From Paradesertivirga mongoliensis (GTDB lineage: Bacteria; Bacteroidota; Bacteroidia; Sphingobacteriales; Sphingobacteriaceae), in the NCBI RefSeq assembly GCF_024436395.1, contig NZ_JAFMZO010000001.1:566181-630180 (forward strand): a DNA stretch of 64,000 bases, given 5' to 3'. Made by a program: the position numbers and the translations under genes. Under the pieces are notes generated by a model, which ran no database searches, was not told the DNA's origin, and saw only the letters and a list, made by a program, of their open reading frames with translations. Below, in pieces: positions 8,863 through 17,457 of this stretch (within the stretch, counting starts at the first letter, position 1; every line of letters begins with the position of its first letter).

Positions 8863-9658
8863 CTATCAGGCTTTCTGTGTCATTTACCCCATTATGTGCT
8901 CCATAAGGCTCCTTTTCAAAATACCTCAAAAACACTTCACCATCTTCAAGCACCGCATATGAGTTAAAATTTAACCATTCGCCAAGGTTTATATAACGGC
9001 TGCTTTCATTAAGTCTTATGTCAAGAGGTAAGTGCCTATGCCCAAATATAAAATAATCGAAATGTTCTTTTTGTAACATTTCTTTGCTGTAATTGGCCAG
9101 CCATTCCTGTTGTTCGCCCATAAAGCGCTCTGTCTTGGCTTGCGACAGGCGACTTCGCCGAGACCAGACCAAGGCTATACCAATACCCAGGTTAGGGTGT
9201 AACCGGGCAAACATCCACTGGCAAAAACTGCTTCTGAAAAACTTTTTCAGTATTTTATATTTGGCATCTCCCGGCCCCAGACCATCACCGTGATGAAGAT
9301 AGATCTTCTTTCCCTGCAGTTCTATTACCAGTTCATCGGAAACAAGGGTTGCATCAAACTCTTTATTAAGATATCCAAACATCCACATATCGTGGTTACC
9401 CTTAAACATAGTAATTTTTATACCCGCGTCTGAAAGCTCTGCTAACTTACCCAAAAAGCGAATGAACCCGCGTGGGACAGCACGTTTATATTCAAACCAG
9501 AAATCAAACACGTCGCCAACTAAAAAAAGCTGAGCGGCATCCTCTTTGATAGAATCCAGCCAGCGAACTATCGTAGCTTCCCGTTCTCTGCTTAACTCAT
9601 AATTTGAAACGCCAAGATGGAAATCAGAGGCAAAGTAAATTTTATTCCGATTCGACAT
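8846..9658 (-). CDS. lpxH: UDP-2,3-diacylglucosamine diphosphatase-like phosphoesterase (LpxH)
   Basis: This calcineurin-like metallophosphoesterase of about 270 residues is expected to cleave UDP-2,3-diacylglucosamine to lipid X in lipid A synthesis at the inner membrane. Metal motifs appear in order: SDFHLG, VGDVFDFW, KGNHDMW, HHGDG and GHRHLP. The RRSRLSQAKTERF segment fits LpxH. The ATG at 9658 is chosen over one at 9709 because the protein then begins MSNRNKIYFASDFHLG, as usual. A weak -7-like TACTTTTA lies just upstream. The 3' end overlaps the DUF6807 gene. Confidence 0.9.
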   Translation of the reverse strand: MSNRNKIYFASDFHLGVSNYELSREREATIVRWLDSIKEDAAQLFLVGDVFDFWFEYKRAVPRGFIRFLGKLAELSDAGIKITMFKGNHDMWMFGYLNKEFDATLVSDELVIELQGKKIYLHHGDGLGPGDAKYKILKKFFRSSFCQWMFARLHPNLGIGIALVWSRRSRLSQAKTERFMGEQQEWLANYSKEMLQKEHFDYFIFGHRHLPLDIRLNESSRYINLGEWLNFNSYAVLEDGEVFLRYFEKEPYGAHNGVNDTESLIDEKKD

Positions 9659-9745
9659 ATTTGTAAAAGTACACAAGCTTGCCGGAAATTTGTAATTTGT
9701 ACCACTCACGGACGTTCATAAGTGTAATTACCTGAAACTGTTTTT

Positions 9746-11875
9746 ATGAAATTTCTTTATATCCTAGTCGTTTTTCTGGCCTCTGCCTTTACTCTAAAAG
9801 CTCAAACTATAATAACAAAAATGAATTACCCTGTTTCAAAGAAAGACAATACCGTAGATACTTATTTTGGCAGCAGTGTTGTAGATCCATACCGCTGGTT
9901 GGAAAACGACATGGCTGAAGACACAAAGGCATGGGTTACTGAGCAAAACAAAGTAACGCAAAACTATCTCTCCAAAATCCCCTATCGAAACGCCTTAAAA
10001 AAACGTTTGGAGCAGCTTTGGAACTATGAGAAATATAGCGCCCCGTTTAAAGAAGGCGATTACATCTACTTCTACAAAAATGACGGATTACAAAATCAGG
10101 CGGTACTTTACCGTCAGAAAGAGGGGCAGGAGCCCGAAATATTTCTCGACCCAAACAAGTTTTCAAAAGATGGAACTACTTCCTTAGCAGATATCGAATT
10201 TACCAAGGACGGAAGCATTGCTGCATATCAGCTATCAGAGGGCGGCTCTGACTGGAGGAAAGTAATTGTCATAAGAACCGAAGATAAATCTGTGGTAGGC
10301 GATACACTTATTGATGTAAAGTTTTCGGGATTAGCCTGGAAGGGAAATGAAGGATTTTATTACAGCAGTTACGACAAACCGAAAGCCGGCAGCCAGTTAT
10401 CGGGTTTAACCCAATATCACAAGCTCTATTTCCACAAACTGGGTACACCACAAAGTGAAGATATCCTTGTTTTTGGCGGCGAAGCCACTCCGAGAAGGTA
10501 TATAGGAGCATCTATCACAGAAGATGGCAGATATTTAGCCATCACTGCAGCAAACTCGACTACTGGAAACGAGCTGTATTTTCAGGATCTTAGCACAGGC
10601 GGACCGATAATAACTGTTGTAAACAATTTCGATTCTGAAAGCTATGTGTTAGATAATGAAGGCAGCAAACTCTTCATCTTTACCAATTTAAACGCGCCTA
10701 ATAATAAAATTGTAACTGTTGATGCGGCTAAACCTGCTCCGGAAAACTGGAAAGATCTGATTAAAGAAACACCCAACGTTTTAAATGCGGGAACTGCGGG
10801 GGGAAAACTTTTCGCAAATTACCTGAAAGATGCTACATCTTTAGTGATGCAGTATAATATGGACGGAACATTAGAGCGCACTATTTCTCTTCCCGGCGTG
10901 GGTACAGCCTCAGGCTTTAACGGAAAAAAAGAAGAAAAAGAAATTTATTACAGCTTTACCTCTTACGTTTACCCAACCACTATTTTCAAGTACGACATTG
11001 GTAGCGGTTCTTCTGGTTTATATAAAAAGTCGGGCGTTCTGTTCGACCCCAGCTTGTATGAATCTAAACAAGTATTCTATACTTCTAAAGACGGTACAAA
11101 AATTCCGATGATCATTACCCACAAAAAAGGTTTGAAGCTTGACGGTAAAAATCCAACGTTATTGTATGGTTACGGAGGCTTCAGCGTAAGCTTAACCCCT
11201 GCCTTCAGCACCTCTAATATAATTTTGCTTGAGCAAGGCGGAGTCTACGCTGTACCTAATTTACGCGGTGGCGGAGAATATGGTGAGAAATGGCATATCG
11301 CAGGAACTAAAATGCAAAAACAGAACGTTTTTGACGACTTTATAGCTGCTGCAGAATATCTGATCAGCAACAAGTATACTTCGAAAGATTTTCTGGCTAT
11401 TTCAGGAGGATCAAACGGCGGACTCTTGGTAGGTGCTGCAATAACTCAGCGACCCGACTTGTTTAAGGTTGCCCTACCAGCTGTTGGTGTGTTAGACATG
11501 TTGAGGTATAATAAATTTACCGCCGGCGCTGGTTGGGCCTACGATTATGGAACCGCTGAAGATTCGAAAGAGATGTTCGAATATTTGCTGAAGTACTCGC
11601 CTTATCATGCATTGAAACCGGGCACGCAGTATCCAGCCACAATGATTACCACAGCCGACCATGACGACCGGGTGGTTCCGGCACATTCGTTCAAGTTTGC
11701 GGCCAGGTTGCAGGAGATGCACAAAGGAGCTAATCCGGTTCTCATTCGTATTGATACAAAAGCAGGGCACGGCGCAGGAAAATCTACAGCACAGATAATA
11801 GATGAACAGGCTGACAAATGGTCTTTTCTGTTTTATAACCTTGATTTTAAAACGCTGCCTGTTATTCTGCGCTAA
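9746..11875 (+). CDS. Prolyl oligopeptidase family serine peptidase (S9A)
   Basis: This 709-residue exported peptidase has a signal peptide ending near TLKAQ, an N-terminal beta-propeller and a C-terminal alpha/beta hydrolase domain. The catalytic triad is visible: Ser556 in GGSNGG, an Asp at about 638-641 in DHDDRVVP, and His675 in AGHGAG. It should cut short proline-containing peptides after proline, in the periplasm. YGGFSVSLTPAFS and NLRGGGEYGEKWH are typical of S9A enzymes. A sensor kinase gene follows 5 bp later. Confidence 0.95.
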   Translation: MKFLYILVVFLASAFTLKAQTIITKMNYPVSKKDNTVDTYFGSSVVDPYRWLENDMAEDTKAWVTEQNKVTQNYLSKIPYRNALKKRLEQLWNYEKYSAPFKEGDYIYFYKNDGLQNQAVLYRQKEGQEPEIFLDPNKFSKDGTTSLADIEFTKDGSIAAYQLSEGGSDWRKVIVIRTEDKSVVGDTLIDVKFSGLAWKGNEGFYYSSYDKPKAGSQLSGLTQYHKLYFHKLGTPQSEDILVFGGEATPRRYIGASITEDGRYLAITAANSTTGNELYFQDLSTGGPIITVVNNFDSESYVLDNEGSKLFIFTNLNAPNNKIVTVDAAKPAPENWKDLIKETPNVLNAGTAGGKLFANYLKDATSLVMQYNMDGTLERTISLPGVGTASGFNGKKEEKEIYYSFTSYVYPTTIFKYDIGSGSSGLYKKSGVLFDPSLYESKQVFYTSKDGTKIPMIITHKKGLKLDGKNPTLLYGYGGFSVSLTPAFSTSNIILLEQGGVYAVPNLRGGGEYGEKWHIAGTKMQKQNVFDDFIAAAEYLISNKYTSKDFLAISGGSNGGLLVGAAITQRPDLFKVALPAVGVLDMLRYNKFTAGAGWAYDYGTAEDSKEMFEYLLKYSPYHALKPGTQYPATMITTADHDDRVVPAHSFKFAARLQEMHKGANPVLIRIDTKAGHGAGKSTAQIIDEQADKWSFLFYNLDFKTLPVILR

Positions 11876-11880
11876 CCAAG

Positions 11881-13092
11881 ATGAATCCATACGAACAGAA
11901 ACGCCGCTGGAAATTTCTACTCCTTGCCTTTGCCATAATTATTGCGGGAACTTCGCTGTGGTATAGTAACTATTTAGTTAAAAATATTGCCGTAGCCGAG
12001 CGTACAAGAGCAGAGGTATGGGCTTTAAGTCAGCAAAAGATCACAGAAATTTCGGATATAAACGATGATTATATCACCTTTATTTATTCCATTAGAGATA
12101 GTCTTGAAGTACCAGCTATAGTTACCGATACAACCGGAACCATATTGTATTACCGGGGACTCGACAGTACAAAAACCAATTTCGAGGTGGAAAGCAACCG
12201 CCATTATGATCCAAGCTATTACAAAACTCAGTTAACAGAGATGAAGGCTCAGCACCGGCCAATAGAATTGCTGCTTGCAGACGGTGGCAAATGGCTTGTG
12301 TATTATAAAGATTCGTCTCTTTTAACCCAGCTAAGAGTTTTTCCGGCAATCCAGCTCACGGTAATTGCAATCTTTCTTCTTATAGCTTATATGGTTTTCA
12401 GCTCATCAAGGCGCTCCGAACAAAACCTGGTCTGGGTGGGTATGGCCAAAGAAACGGCTCATCAGTTAGGCACACCTATTTCTGCGTTGATGGCCTGGAT
12501 TGAACTGATTAAAGAAAAATTTAAAGCCGAAAATGATCCGTTGATTATTGAGATGGAAAATGATGTAAAACGTTTGGAAATGGTGGCCGACAGGTTCTCA
12601 AAAATAGGTTCAAAACCTATACTGGAAAGCCACAATGTGTACCAGATGATTGAGGAATATGTAAATTATTTCAAAGTTCGGGCAAGTGATAAAATCAAAT
12701 TTTCTGTAAGCGGCGACGATAGTGTGGAAGCTTTGATGAATGTTCCGCTATTTGACTGGGTACTTGAAAATTTGCTTAAAAACTCTGCAAACGCGATCAA
12801 GGACCATGGAACCATAGAGGTTTGCATAACAGAGAACCTGGCCAAAGAACAGGTTTTTATTGATGTTATAGATAGCGGAAAAGGAATTCCGAGGCTTAAG
12901 TTCGAAACAATTTTTCAGCCAGGTTATACTACGAGGAAAAGAGGATGGGGCTTGGGACTTTCCTTAAGTAAACGTATTATTGATAATTATCATAAGGGGC
13001 AAATCTTTGTGAAAGATTCTGAACCTAATAAGGCAACAACCATACGTATCATACTTAAAAGCAGCAGCAAATATGAAGCGACCACAACCTGA
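11881..13092 (+). CDS. Membrane sensor histidine kinase
   Basis: This 403-residue kinase has TM1 at about residues 12-35, a periplasmic sensor region and TM2 at about 157-178 (AIQLTVIAIFLLIAYMVF). A HisKA-like box follows with His194 in KETAHQLGTPISAL. The ATPase domain has the N box ENLLKNSANAI, G1 DSGKGIP and G2 GWGLGLSLSK. No response regulator is adjacent, so its partner is elsewhere. The gene lies between the S9 peptidase and a DinB-family gene, overlapping the latter by 20 bp, which suggests translational coupling. Confidence 0.93.
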   Translation: MNPYEQKRRWKFLLLAFAIIIAGTSLWYSNYLVKNIAVAERTRAEVWALSQQKITEISDINDDYITFIYSIRDSLEVPAIVTDTTGTILYYRGLDSTKTNFEVESNRHYDPSYYKTQLTEMKAQHRPIELLLADGGKWLVYYKDSSLLTQLRVFPAIQLTVIAIFLLIAYMVFSSSRRSEQNLVWVGMAKETAHQLGTPISALMAWIELIKEKFKAENDPLIIEMENDVKRLEMVADRFSKIGSKPILESHNVYQMIEEYVNYFKVRASDKIKFSVSGDDSVEALMNVPLFDWVLENLLKNSANAIKDHGTIEVCITENLAKEQVFIDVIDSGKGIPRLKFETIFQPGYTTRKRGWGLGLSLSKRIIDNYHKGQIFVKDSEPNKATTIRIILKSSSKYEATTT

Positions 13093-13579
13093 TGAATACA
13101 GCGCTTTTCAAAAAGCCTATATCGATAAAGTAAGCGACGATCCGCTGCAGGAGATCGAAACCCAATCCATTACATTCCCTCAATTTTTACGAGCAATTCC
13201 CGAGGATAAGATAGATTATGCTTACGCTGAAGGGAAATGGACTTTGAAAGAGATGCTAGGGCATATTATTGATACCGAACGCATTTTGACGTACCGTTTA
13301 CTTCGGATTGCCCGGAATGACTCGACCGGCTTACCTGGCTTTGAAGAGGATGATTATGTAAGGTACTCACATTTTAAAGATCAGGATTTTGGTTTGATGA
13401 TTGAAGAATTCCGAACACTTCGAAAGGCAAATTTATTCTTGTATAATTCACTTAACGAGGAAGAACTGCAACGGAGGGGTCTAGCCAACGGAAACCCGAC
13501 CAGCGTGAGAGCCTTGCTCTTTATCATAGCCGGACATATGCAGCATCATAAAATGGTGATTGAAGAGAGGTATTTATAG
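13073..13579 (+). CDS. DinB family protein (putative metal-dependent transferase)
   Basis: This 168-residue four-helix-bundle protein of the DinB/YfiT group has the expected metal-ligand pattern: His in MLGHIIDTERI and the C-terminal AGHMQHHKMVIEERY. Related proteins transfer bacillithiol or mycothiol or act as hydrolases; the substrate here is unknown. The start overlaps the kinase gene by 20 bp. A hairpin (13585-13609) follows between it and the convergent UbiA gene. Confidence 0.85.
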   Translation: MKRPQPDEYSAFQKAYIDKVSDDPLQEIETQSITFPQFLRAIPEDKIDYAYAEGKWTLKEMLGHIIDTERILTYRLLRIARNDSTGLPGFEEDDYVRYSHFKDQDFGLMIEEFRTLRKANLFLYNSLNEEELQRRGLANGNPTSVRALLFIIAGHMQHHKMVIEERYL

Positions 13580-13584
13580 TCGAC

Positions 13585-13609
13585 GATCCGATGACTAAAA
13601 CATCGGATC
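13585..13609. terminator. Hairpin between convergent genes
   Basis: GATCCGATG (13585-13593) and CATCGGATC (13601-13609) form a perfect 9-bp stem with a 7-nt loop, exactly between the convergent DinB and UbiA genes. There is no long T-run, so termination is only likely. The arms share CATCGGAT with the terminator at 6263-6308. Confidence 0.5.
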
Positions 13610-13613
13610 ATAA

Positions 13614-14486
13614 TCATAAAAACAGCAGAACCAGAAAATACAATAACATAGCAGTTCCGCTAACCAGCGTCATTTTACTCATATTTTTAAAATTGGCTTG
13701 TGACCTGTCTTTCCTTAACCTCACAATCCATTTTATAAAAACAAATAGTACAGGTACGATAAAGACAACAAATAGCCAGAAATTTCGCAACTCACCAACT
13801 TCCGCCCAGTAAACAAACATCAAAACTGCAGCCAGTATAAAAAGCAATGAAGCGAAAACAAAAGTTCCGTTTACCCCTAAAAGAATACTTAAGGTTTTAT
13901 CGCCTCTTTCTTTGTCTTCTTTATGCTGATAAACTTGTGTTAGAGGGTAAGAAGCACCAATCAGGCAGGAACAAATAAGTCCTGCAGTAAATATCCTCGC
14001 ATCCCAAACCTCTATCAGGCTTTGACCCAACATTGCGCTGTAACTACTCCAATAAACAAAGGCTCCCTGAAAAATAAAAACCACCAAAAAACTTGTTATG
14101 GGGTATTTCTTCAGCCGCACCGAAGGATGGCTGTACAATTTGGATAATATCCCATAGATAAGAACTGCGAGAGAAAATTCAATATTAACCAAAAGCGCCA
14201 ACAGGATGCCGGCCAAATCCAGTACTAAAGAAAATACGTATAAACTTTTGTCGGTTGCCGGTGGTTTTTCAAGGAGTGCAATGCTGCCCTCATCTTTATC
14301 AAAATAACTGTTGTAACCATTGCTCGCCGGATAAATAAACAGGTGCCAGGAAATAAAAATCAACACCGCGCTAACAACATCAACATCTTCTGCCTGTCCT
14401 AATGCAAAGAAATATACAGGCATCAGGAAAAAGGAAAATAAAAACCTCGAGTGCAATAGTGTTGATTTTGTGGGCAGATAATTCAT
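13614..14486 (-). CDS. UbiA-family prenyltransferase
   Basis: This 290-residue membrane protein has about eight hydrophobic helices. UbiA enzymes join a prenyl diphosphate to an aromatic acceptor. The first Asp-rich motif is NGYNSYFDKDEGS (about residues 57-69) and the second is YQHKEDKERGDKT (about residues 186-198); both bind Mg-diphosphate. It is transcribed divergently, 51 bp from a type III PKS operon, so it may prenylate that operon's phenolic product. Roles in menaquinone or heme synthesis cannot be excluded, but no other such genes are nearby. Confidence 0.85.
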   Translation of the reverse strand: MNYLPTKSTLLHSRFLFSFFLMPVYFFALGQAEDVDVVSAVLIFISWHLFIYPASNGYNSYFDKDEGSIALLEKPPATDKSLYVFSLVLDLAGILLALLVNIEFSLAVLIYGILSKLYSHPSVRLKKYPITSFLVVFIFQGAFVYWSSYSAMLGQSLIEVWDARIFTAGLICSCLIGASYPLTQVYQHKEDKERGDKTLSILLGVNGTFVFASLLFILAAVLMFVYWAEVGELRNFWLFVVFIVPVLFVFIKWIVRLRKDRSQANFKNMSKMTLVSGTAMLLYFLVLLFL

Positions 14487-14537
14487 CCGAAAACTTAAGG
14501 CATAAAAAATGGTTCTTAAATTAGAGAAAATTAATTA
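14487..14537. promoter_or_regulatory. 51-bp divergent promoter region, UbiA / type III PKS
   Basis: This short AT-rich gap must hold the start signals of both divergent genes. A plus-strand TAAATTAG resembles the -7 element. Nothing sharper could be seen. The shared gap is consistent with joint regulation. Confidence 0.4.
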
Positions 14538-15632
14538 ATGGGAAGTATTATTTCAGCAATCGGAACAGCTGCCCCGGTAAATCGTTTCTCCCAAGAGGAG
14601 ATTCTGAAATTTATGGTCCGGGCTCATCAGCTCAATCCAACCGACTCCCAACGCCTTGAGAAATTATACAACCTGTCGGGAATCGATTACAGGCACTCTG
14701 TGATACCCGACTTTGGTTCTAGCAAAGGCGATTATAATTTCTTTGGAAATGGCGAAAACTTAGAACCCTTTCCTAAAACCCAAGAACGAAGTGCTCTTTA
14801 TGAATCAACTGCCAAACATCTCGCCGCAGAGGCTATAAAAAACATTAAATATGGAGGTAATTCTCTGCCTGCTATCACTCATTTAATAACGGTGAGCTGT
14901 ACCGGAATGTACGCCCCGGGCCTTGATATCGATATTATCGAATTACTGGGCCTGAACAAGAGCATTGAAAGAACTTGTATAAATTTCATGGGATGCTATG
15001 GAGCTTTTAATGCATTAAAAACTGCCGACTACATTTGCCGTGCCGATCAAACTGCAAAGGTTCTGGTAGTAGATATCGAGCTTTGCACACTCCATTTTCA
15101 ACGTGAGAGCTGCCTTGAAAACTGGGTTGCTAACTCTCTTTTTGCAGATGGAGCGGCAGCCGTCCTGATCGAATCTGAATTGCACCGCAGCACTCAAACA
15201 GGCTTTCGCCTGAAAACCTTTTTTAACACGCTGGTTACAGAAGCGAAAGATGAAATGGCCTGGAGGATTGGTGATACCGGGTTTCAAATGCACCTTTCAT
15301 CACACATTGCAAAAAATATCGGAAAAAAAATAAAGGAAGTAACCGCCTCACTGATTGAAAAATCGGGCTTAAGCAGAGCATCGATCTCTCATCTGGCGAT
15401 TCACCCTGGCGGGAGAAGAATCCTGGAAGTTTGTGAAGATATGCTGGAATTACCCGAAGAGGCTCTGCAGCATTCGTACGACGTGCTGAAACAATACGGA
15501 AACATGTCCTCAGCCACTATACTTTTCGTATTACAAAAACTTCTTAGTGAAACCCAGCCCGGCGACAACATCATGAGTTTCGCCTTTGGGCCCGGGCTTA
15601 CTTTCGAAAGCATGATTTTAGAAACGATCTGA
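14538..15632 (+). CDS. Type III polyketide synthase (chalcone/alkylresorcinol-synthase-like)
   Basis: This 364-residue homodimeric thiolase-fold enzyme should extend a (probably fatty) acyl starter with malonyl-CoA and cyclise it to a resorcinol, pyrone or similar phenol. All three catalytic residues are visible: Cys153 in INFMGCYGAF, His289 in IHPGGRRIL and Asn322 in YGNMSSATILF. Spacings of 136 and 33 compare with 139 and 33 in plant chalcone synthase. The FGPGLTFE signature closes the protein. It is translationally coupled to a methyltransferase gene (TGATG, 1-nt overlap). A long-chain acyl starter is inferred from bacterial phenolic-lipid clusters, not from sequence. Confidence 0.95.
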   Translation: MGSIISAIGTAAPVNRFSQEEILKFMVRAHQLNPTDSQRLEKLYNLSGIDYRHSVIPDFGSSKGDYNFFGNGENLEPFPKTQERSALYESTAKHLAAEAIKNIKYGGNSLPAITHLITVSCTGMYAPGLDIDIIELLGLNKSIERTCINFMGCYGAFNALKTADYICRADQTAKVLVVDIELCTLHFQRESCLENWVANSLFADGAAAVLIESELHRSTQTGFRLKTFFNTLVTEAKDEMAWRIGDTGFQMHLSSHIAKNIGKKIKEVTASLIEKSGLSRASISHLAIHPGGRRILEVCEDMLELPEEALQHSYDVLKQYGNMSSATILFVLQKLLSETQPGDNIMSFAFGPGLTFESMILETI

Positions 15633-16348
15633 TGCCAGACTTCAGCAAGCGCAGTACCGAACCCGAAATGATGGATGACTTCTCTTTAGGGCAGGAAGTT
15701 ATTAATCCCATTATGGACGAACTGGAGGTGGTAAATAAGCTCTTGGGTGGCTATCAGGTATTTTTTAGCGCCTTTAGAAACCTCGCCATAAAAGATGGTA
15801 TGACCATCAGCGACTGGGGCTGTGGGGGTGGAGATTCATTGCGGATTTTGGCGCGGTGGGCTCGTGAAAAAAAGTTGAAACTCCATTTCGTAGGCGTAGA
15901 TGCAACCGCTACCGCGATTGATTTCGCCAAAGAAAAAGCCAGAGATTATCCGGAAATAACATTTATACATGCAGATGTCCTCTCAGACAAATTACAAAGC
16001 CGACAGTTCGACATAGTAATTTCGAGCCTTTTTACACACCACTTTGAAAACGGCGACTGGATTAAACTTATTCAAAAAATGCTCGACTGTTGCACTCACG
16101 CTGTGGTTGTTAACGATCTGCACAGACACTGGTTTGCATATCGCTCTATTGGGATGCTTACACAGCTTTTTTCCAAATCCGAGATGGTGAAGCACGATTC
16201 TAAACTTTCGGTACTGCGAGGTTTTACGGCACAAGAGCTTAAAGATCTGTTAGAACAGGCCGGGATCGTTAACTATAGCCTTAAATGGATGTGGGCGTTT
16301 CGGTGGCAGCTAATCATATACAAGGATCATGGCTCTCCGCAAACATAA
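15632..16348 (+). CDS. Class I SAM-dependent methyltransferase
   Basis: This 238-residue protein has the Rossmann SAM-binding motif I SDWGCGGGDSLRIL (about residues 62-75). An acidic residue closes strand 2 in FVGVDATATAID, and IHADVLSD and FDIVISSLFTHHF are further motifs. It starts within the stop codon of the type III PKS gene and overlaps the flavoprotein gene by 20 bp, so the three form one operon. It probably methylates the phenolic product at a carbon or hydroxyl. It resembles UbiE/Coq5-type and cluster-associated methyltransferases; acceptor specificity cannot be read from sequence. Confidence 0.9.
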   Translation: MPDFSKRSTEPEMMDDFSLGQEVINPIMDELEVVNKLLGGYQVFFSAFRNLAIKDGMTISDWGCGGGDSLRILARWAREKKLKLHFVGVDATATAIDFAKEKARDYPEITFIHADVLSDKLQSRQFDIVISSLFTHHFENGDWIKLIQKMLDCCTHAVVVNDLHRHWFAYRSIGMLTQLFSKSEMVKHDSKLSVLRGFTAQELKDLLEQAGIVNYSLKWMWAFRWQLIIYKDHGSPQT

Positions 16349-17441
16349 AATTGTTACCATTATTGGCGGAGGCCTATCCGGATTGACCTCGGCCTTGCTG
16401 TTAAACCGGGCAGGCTTTGAGGTTACGCTGGTAGAAAAGAAAACTTACCCGTTTCATCGCGTATGCGGAGAATACATTTCGAACGAGATCGTACCGTTTT
16501 TACAAACCCTGGATATAAAACCTTCTGATTTCTATGCTTCCTCAATTAACCGGCTGGCCATCAGTTCCGTTTCCGGAGAGACCTACAGCACCGGCTTAGA
16601 CCTTGGCGGCTTTGGCATTAGCCGGTATATCTTTGATGAGTTTCTTTTCCTTAAAGCAAAAACAGAAGGAGTAAATTGTATTCAGGGGGTAAAAGTGAAC
16701 GAGCTTACCTTCCGGGATAATATTTTTGAGACGCTGCTGGCCGACGGCACTACCCTCAGGTCAGACTTTGTAGTATCTGCCCATGGCAAACGCTCTAACC
16801 TCGACCGGCAACGCAGCTTCTTCCATCACAAAAGTCCGTACCTGGGTGTAAAATATCACATAAAAACAGATTTCCCGATAGATCTTGTTCAGTTGGATAA
16901 CTTTGAAGGCGGTTATTGCGGCACTGTTAAGATTGAGCATGACCGCTATAATCTCTGTTATTTGAGTCAGACTTACCTGCTAAAAAAACACGGCACATTA
17001 AACGAATTAGAGGAAGAAGTATTATTTAAGAACCCTTTTTTAAAAGAGCGCTTTTTAAACGCCGACTTCCTAAACGAGAAACCCGAGGTGATTAACGAGA
17101 TATCCTTTGAGAAAAAGCCTCTGGTAGAGAATCATATTCTTTATTGCGGCGATGCGGCAGGGATGATTAGTCCGCTTTGCGGCAACGGAATGGCAATGGC
17201 TATTCATTCAGCTAAAATACTATCCCAAAGCATTATTGAACACTGTGGCAATAGACAGGCTCTTGAAGCCTCGTACGAGATAAAATGGAATAATCTTTTT
17301 AAAAACCGTTTACTGATAGGGAGGGTTTCACAACAATTGTTTGGCAGCCGAAGTATATCAAAACTGGCTGTCAAAGGCCTGAATATGGTGCCGCGCTTAT
17401 CGCAACTCATCATAAAAAGGACGCACGGACATCCATTTTAA
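16329..17441 (+). CDS. FAD-dependent oxidoreductase (monooxygenase / geranylgeranyl-reductase-like)
   Basis: This 370-residue flavoprotein has the N-terminal dinucleotide motif IIGGGLSGLTSALLL with Glu at the end of strand 2 (TLVEKK). The HRVCGEYISNE motif resembles the PxxxxCG loop of GGR/halogenase-like flavoproteins, and the second FAD motif YCGDAAGMISPLCGNGM is clear. In the operon it most likely hydroxylates the methylated phenol to a hydroquinone or quinone, as the flavoprotein does in actinobacterial PKS III-methyltransferase-flavoprotein clusters. A prenyl-chain reductase role is an alternative because of the divergent UbiA gene. It is the last gene of the operon. Confidence 0.9.
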   Translation: MALRKHKIVTIIGGGLSGLTSALLLNRAGFEVTLVEKKTYPFHRVCGEYISNEIVPFLQTLDIKPSDFYASSINRLAISSVSGETYSTGLDLGGFGISRYIFDEFLFLKAKTEGVNCIQGVKVNELTFRDNIFETLLADGTTLRSDFVVSAHGKRSNLDRQRSFFHHKSPYLGVKYHIKTDFPIDLVQLDNFEGGYCGTVKIEHDRYNLCYLSQTYLLKKHGTLNELEEEVLFKNPFLKERFLNADFLNEKPEVINEISFEKKPLVENHILYCGDAAGMISPLCGNGMAMAIHSAKILSQSIIEHCGNRQALEASYEIKWNNLFKNRLLIGRVSQQLFGSRSISKLAVKGLNMVPRLSQLIIKRTHGHPF

Positions 17442-17457
17442 TGGTATAATTGTAAAT

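Noticed and set aside
11492..11890. Minus-strand 132-codon ORF
   Set aside because: It is antisense to the S9 peptidase catalytic domain, which has all its motifs on the plus strand.
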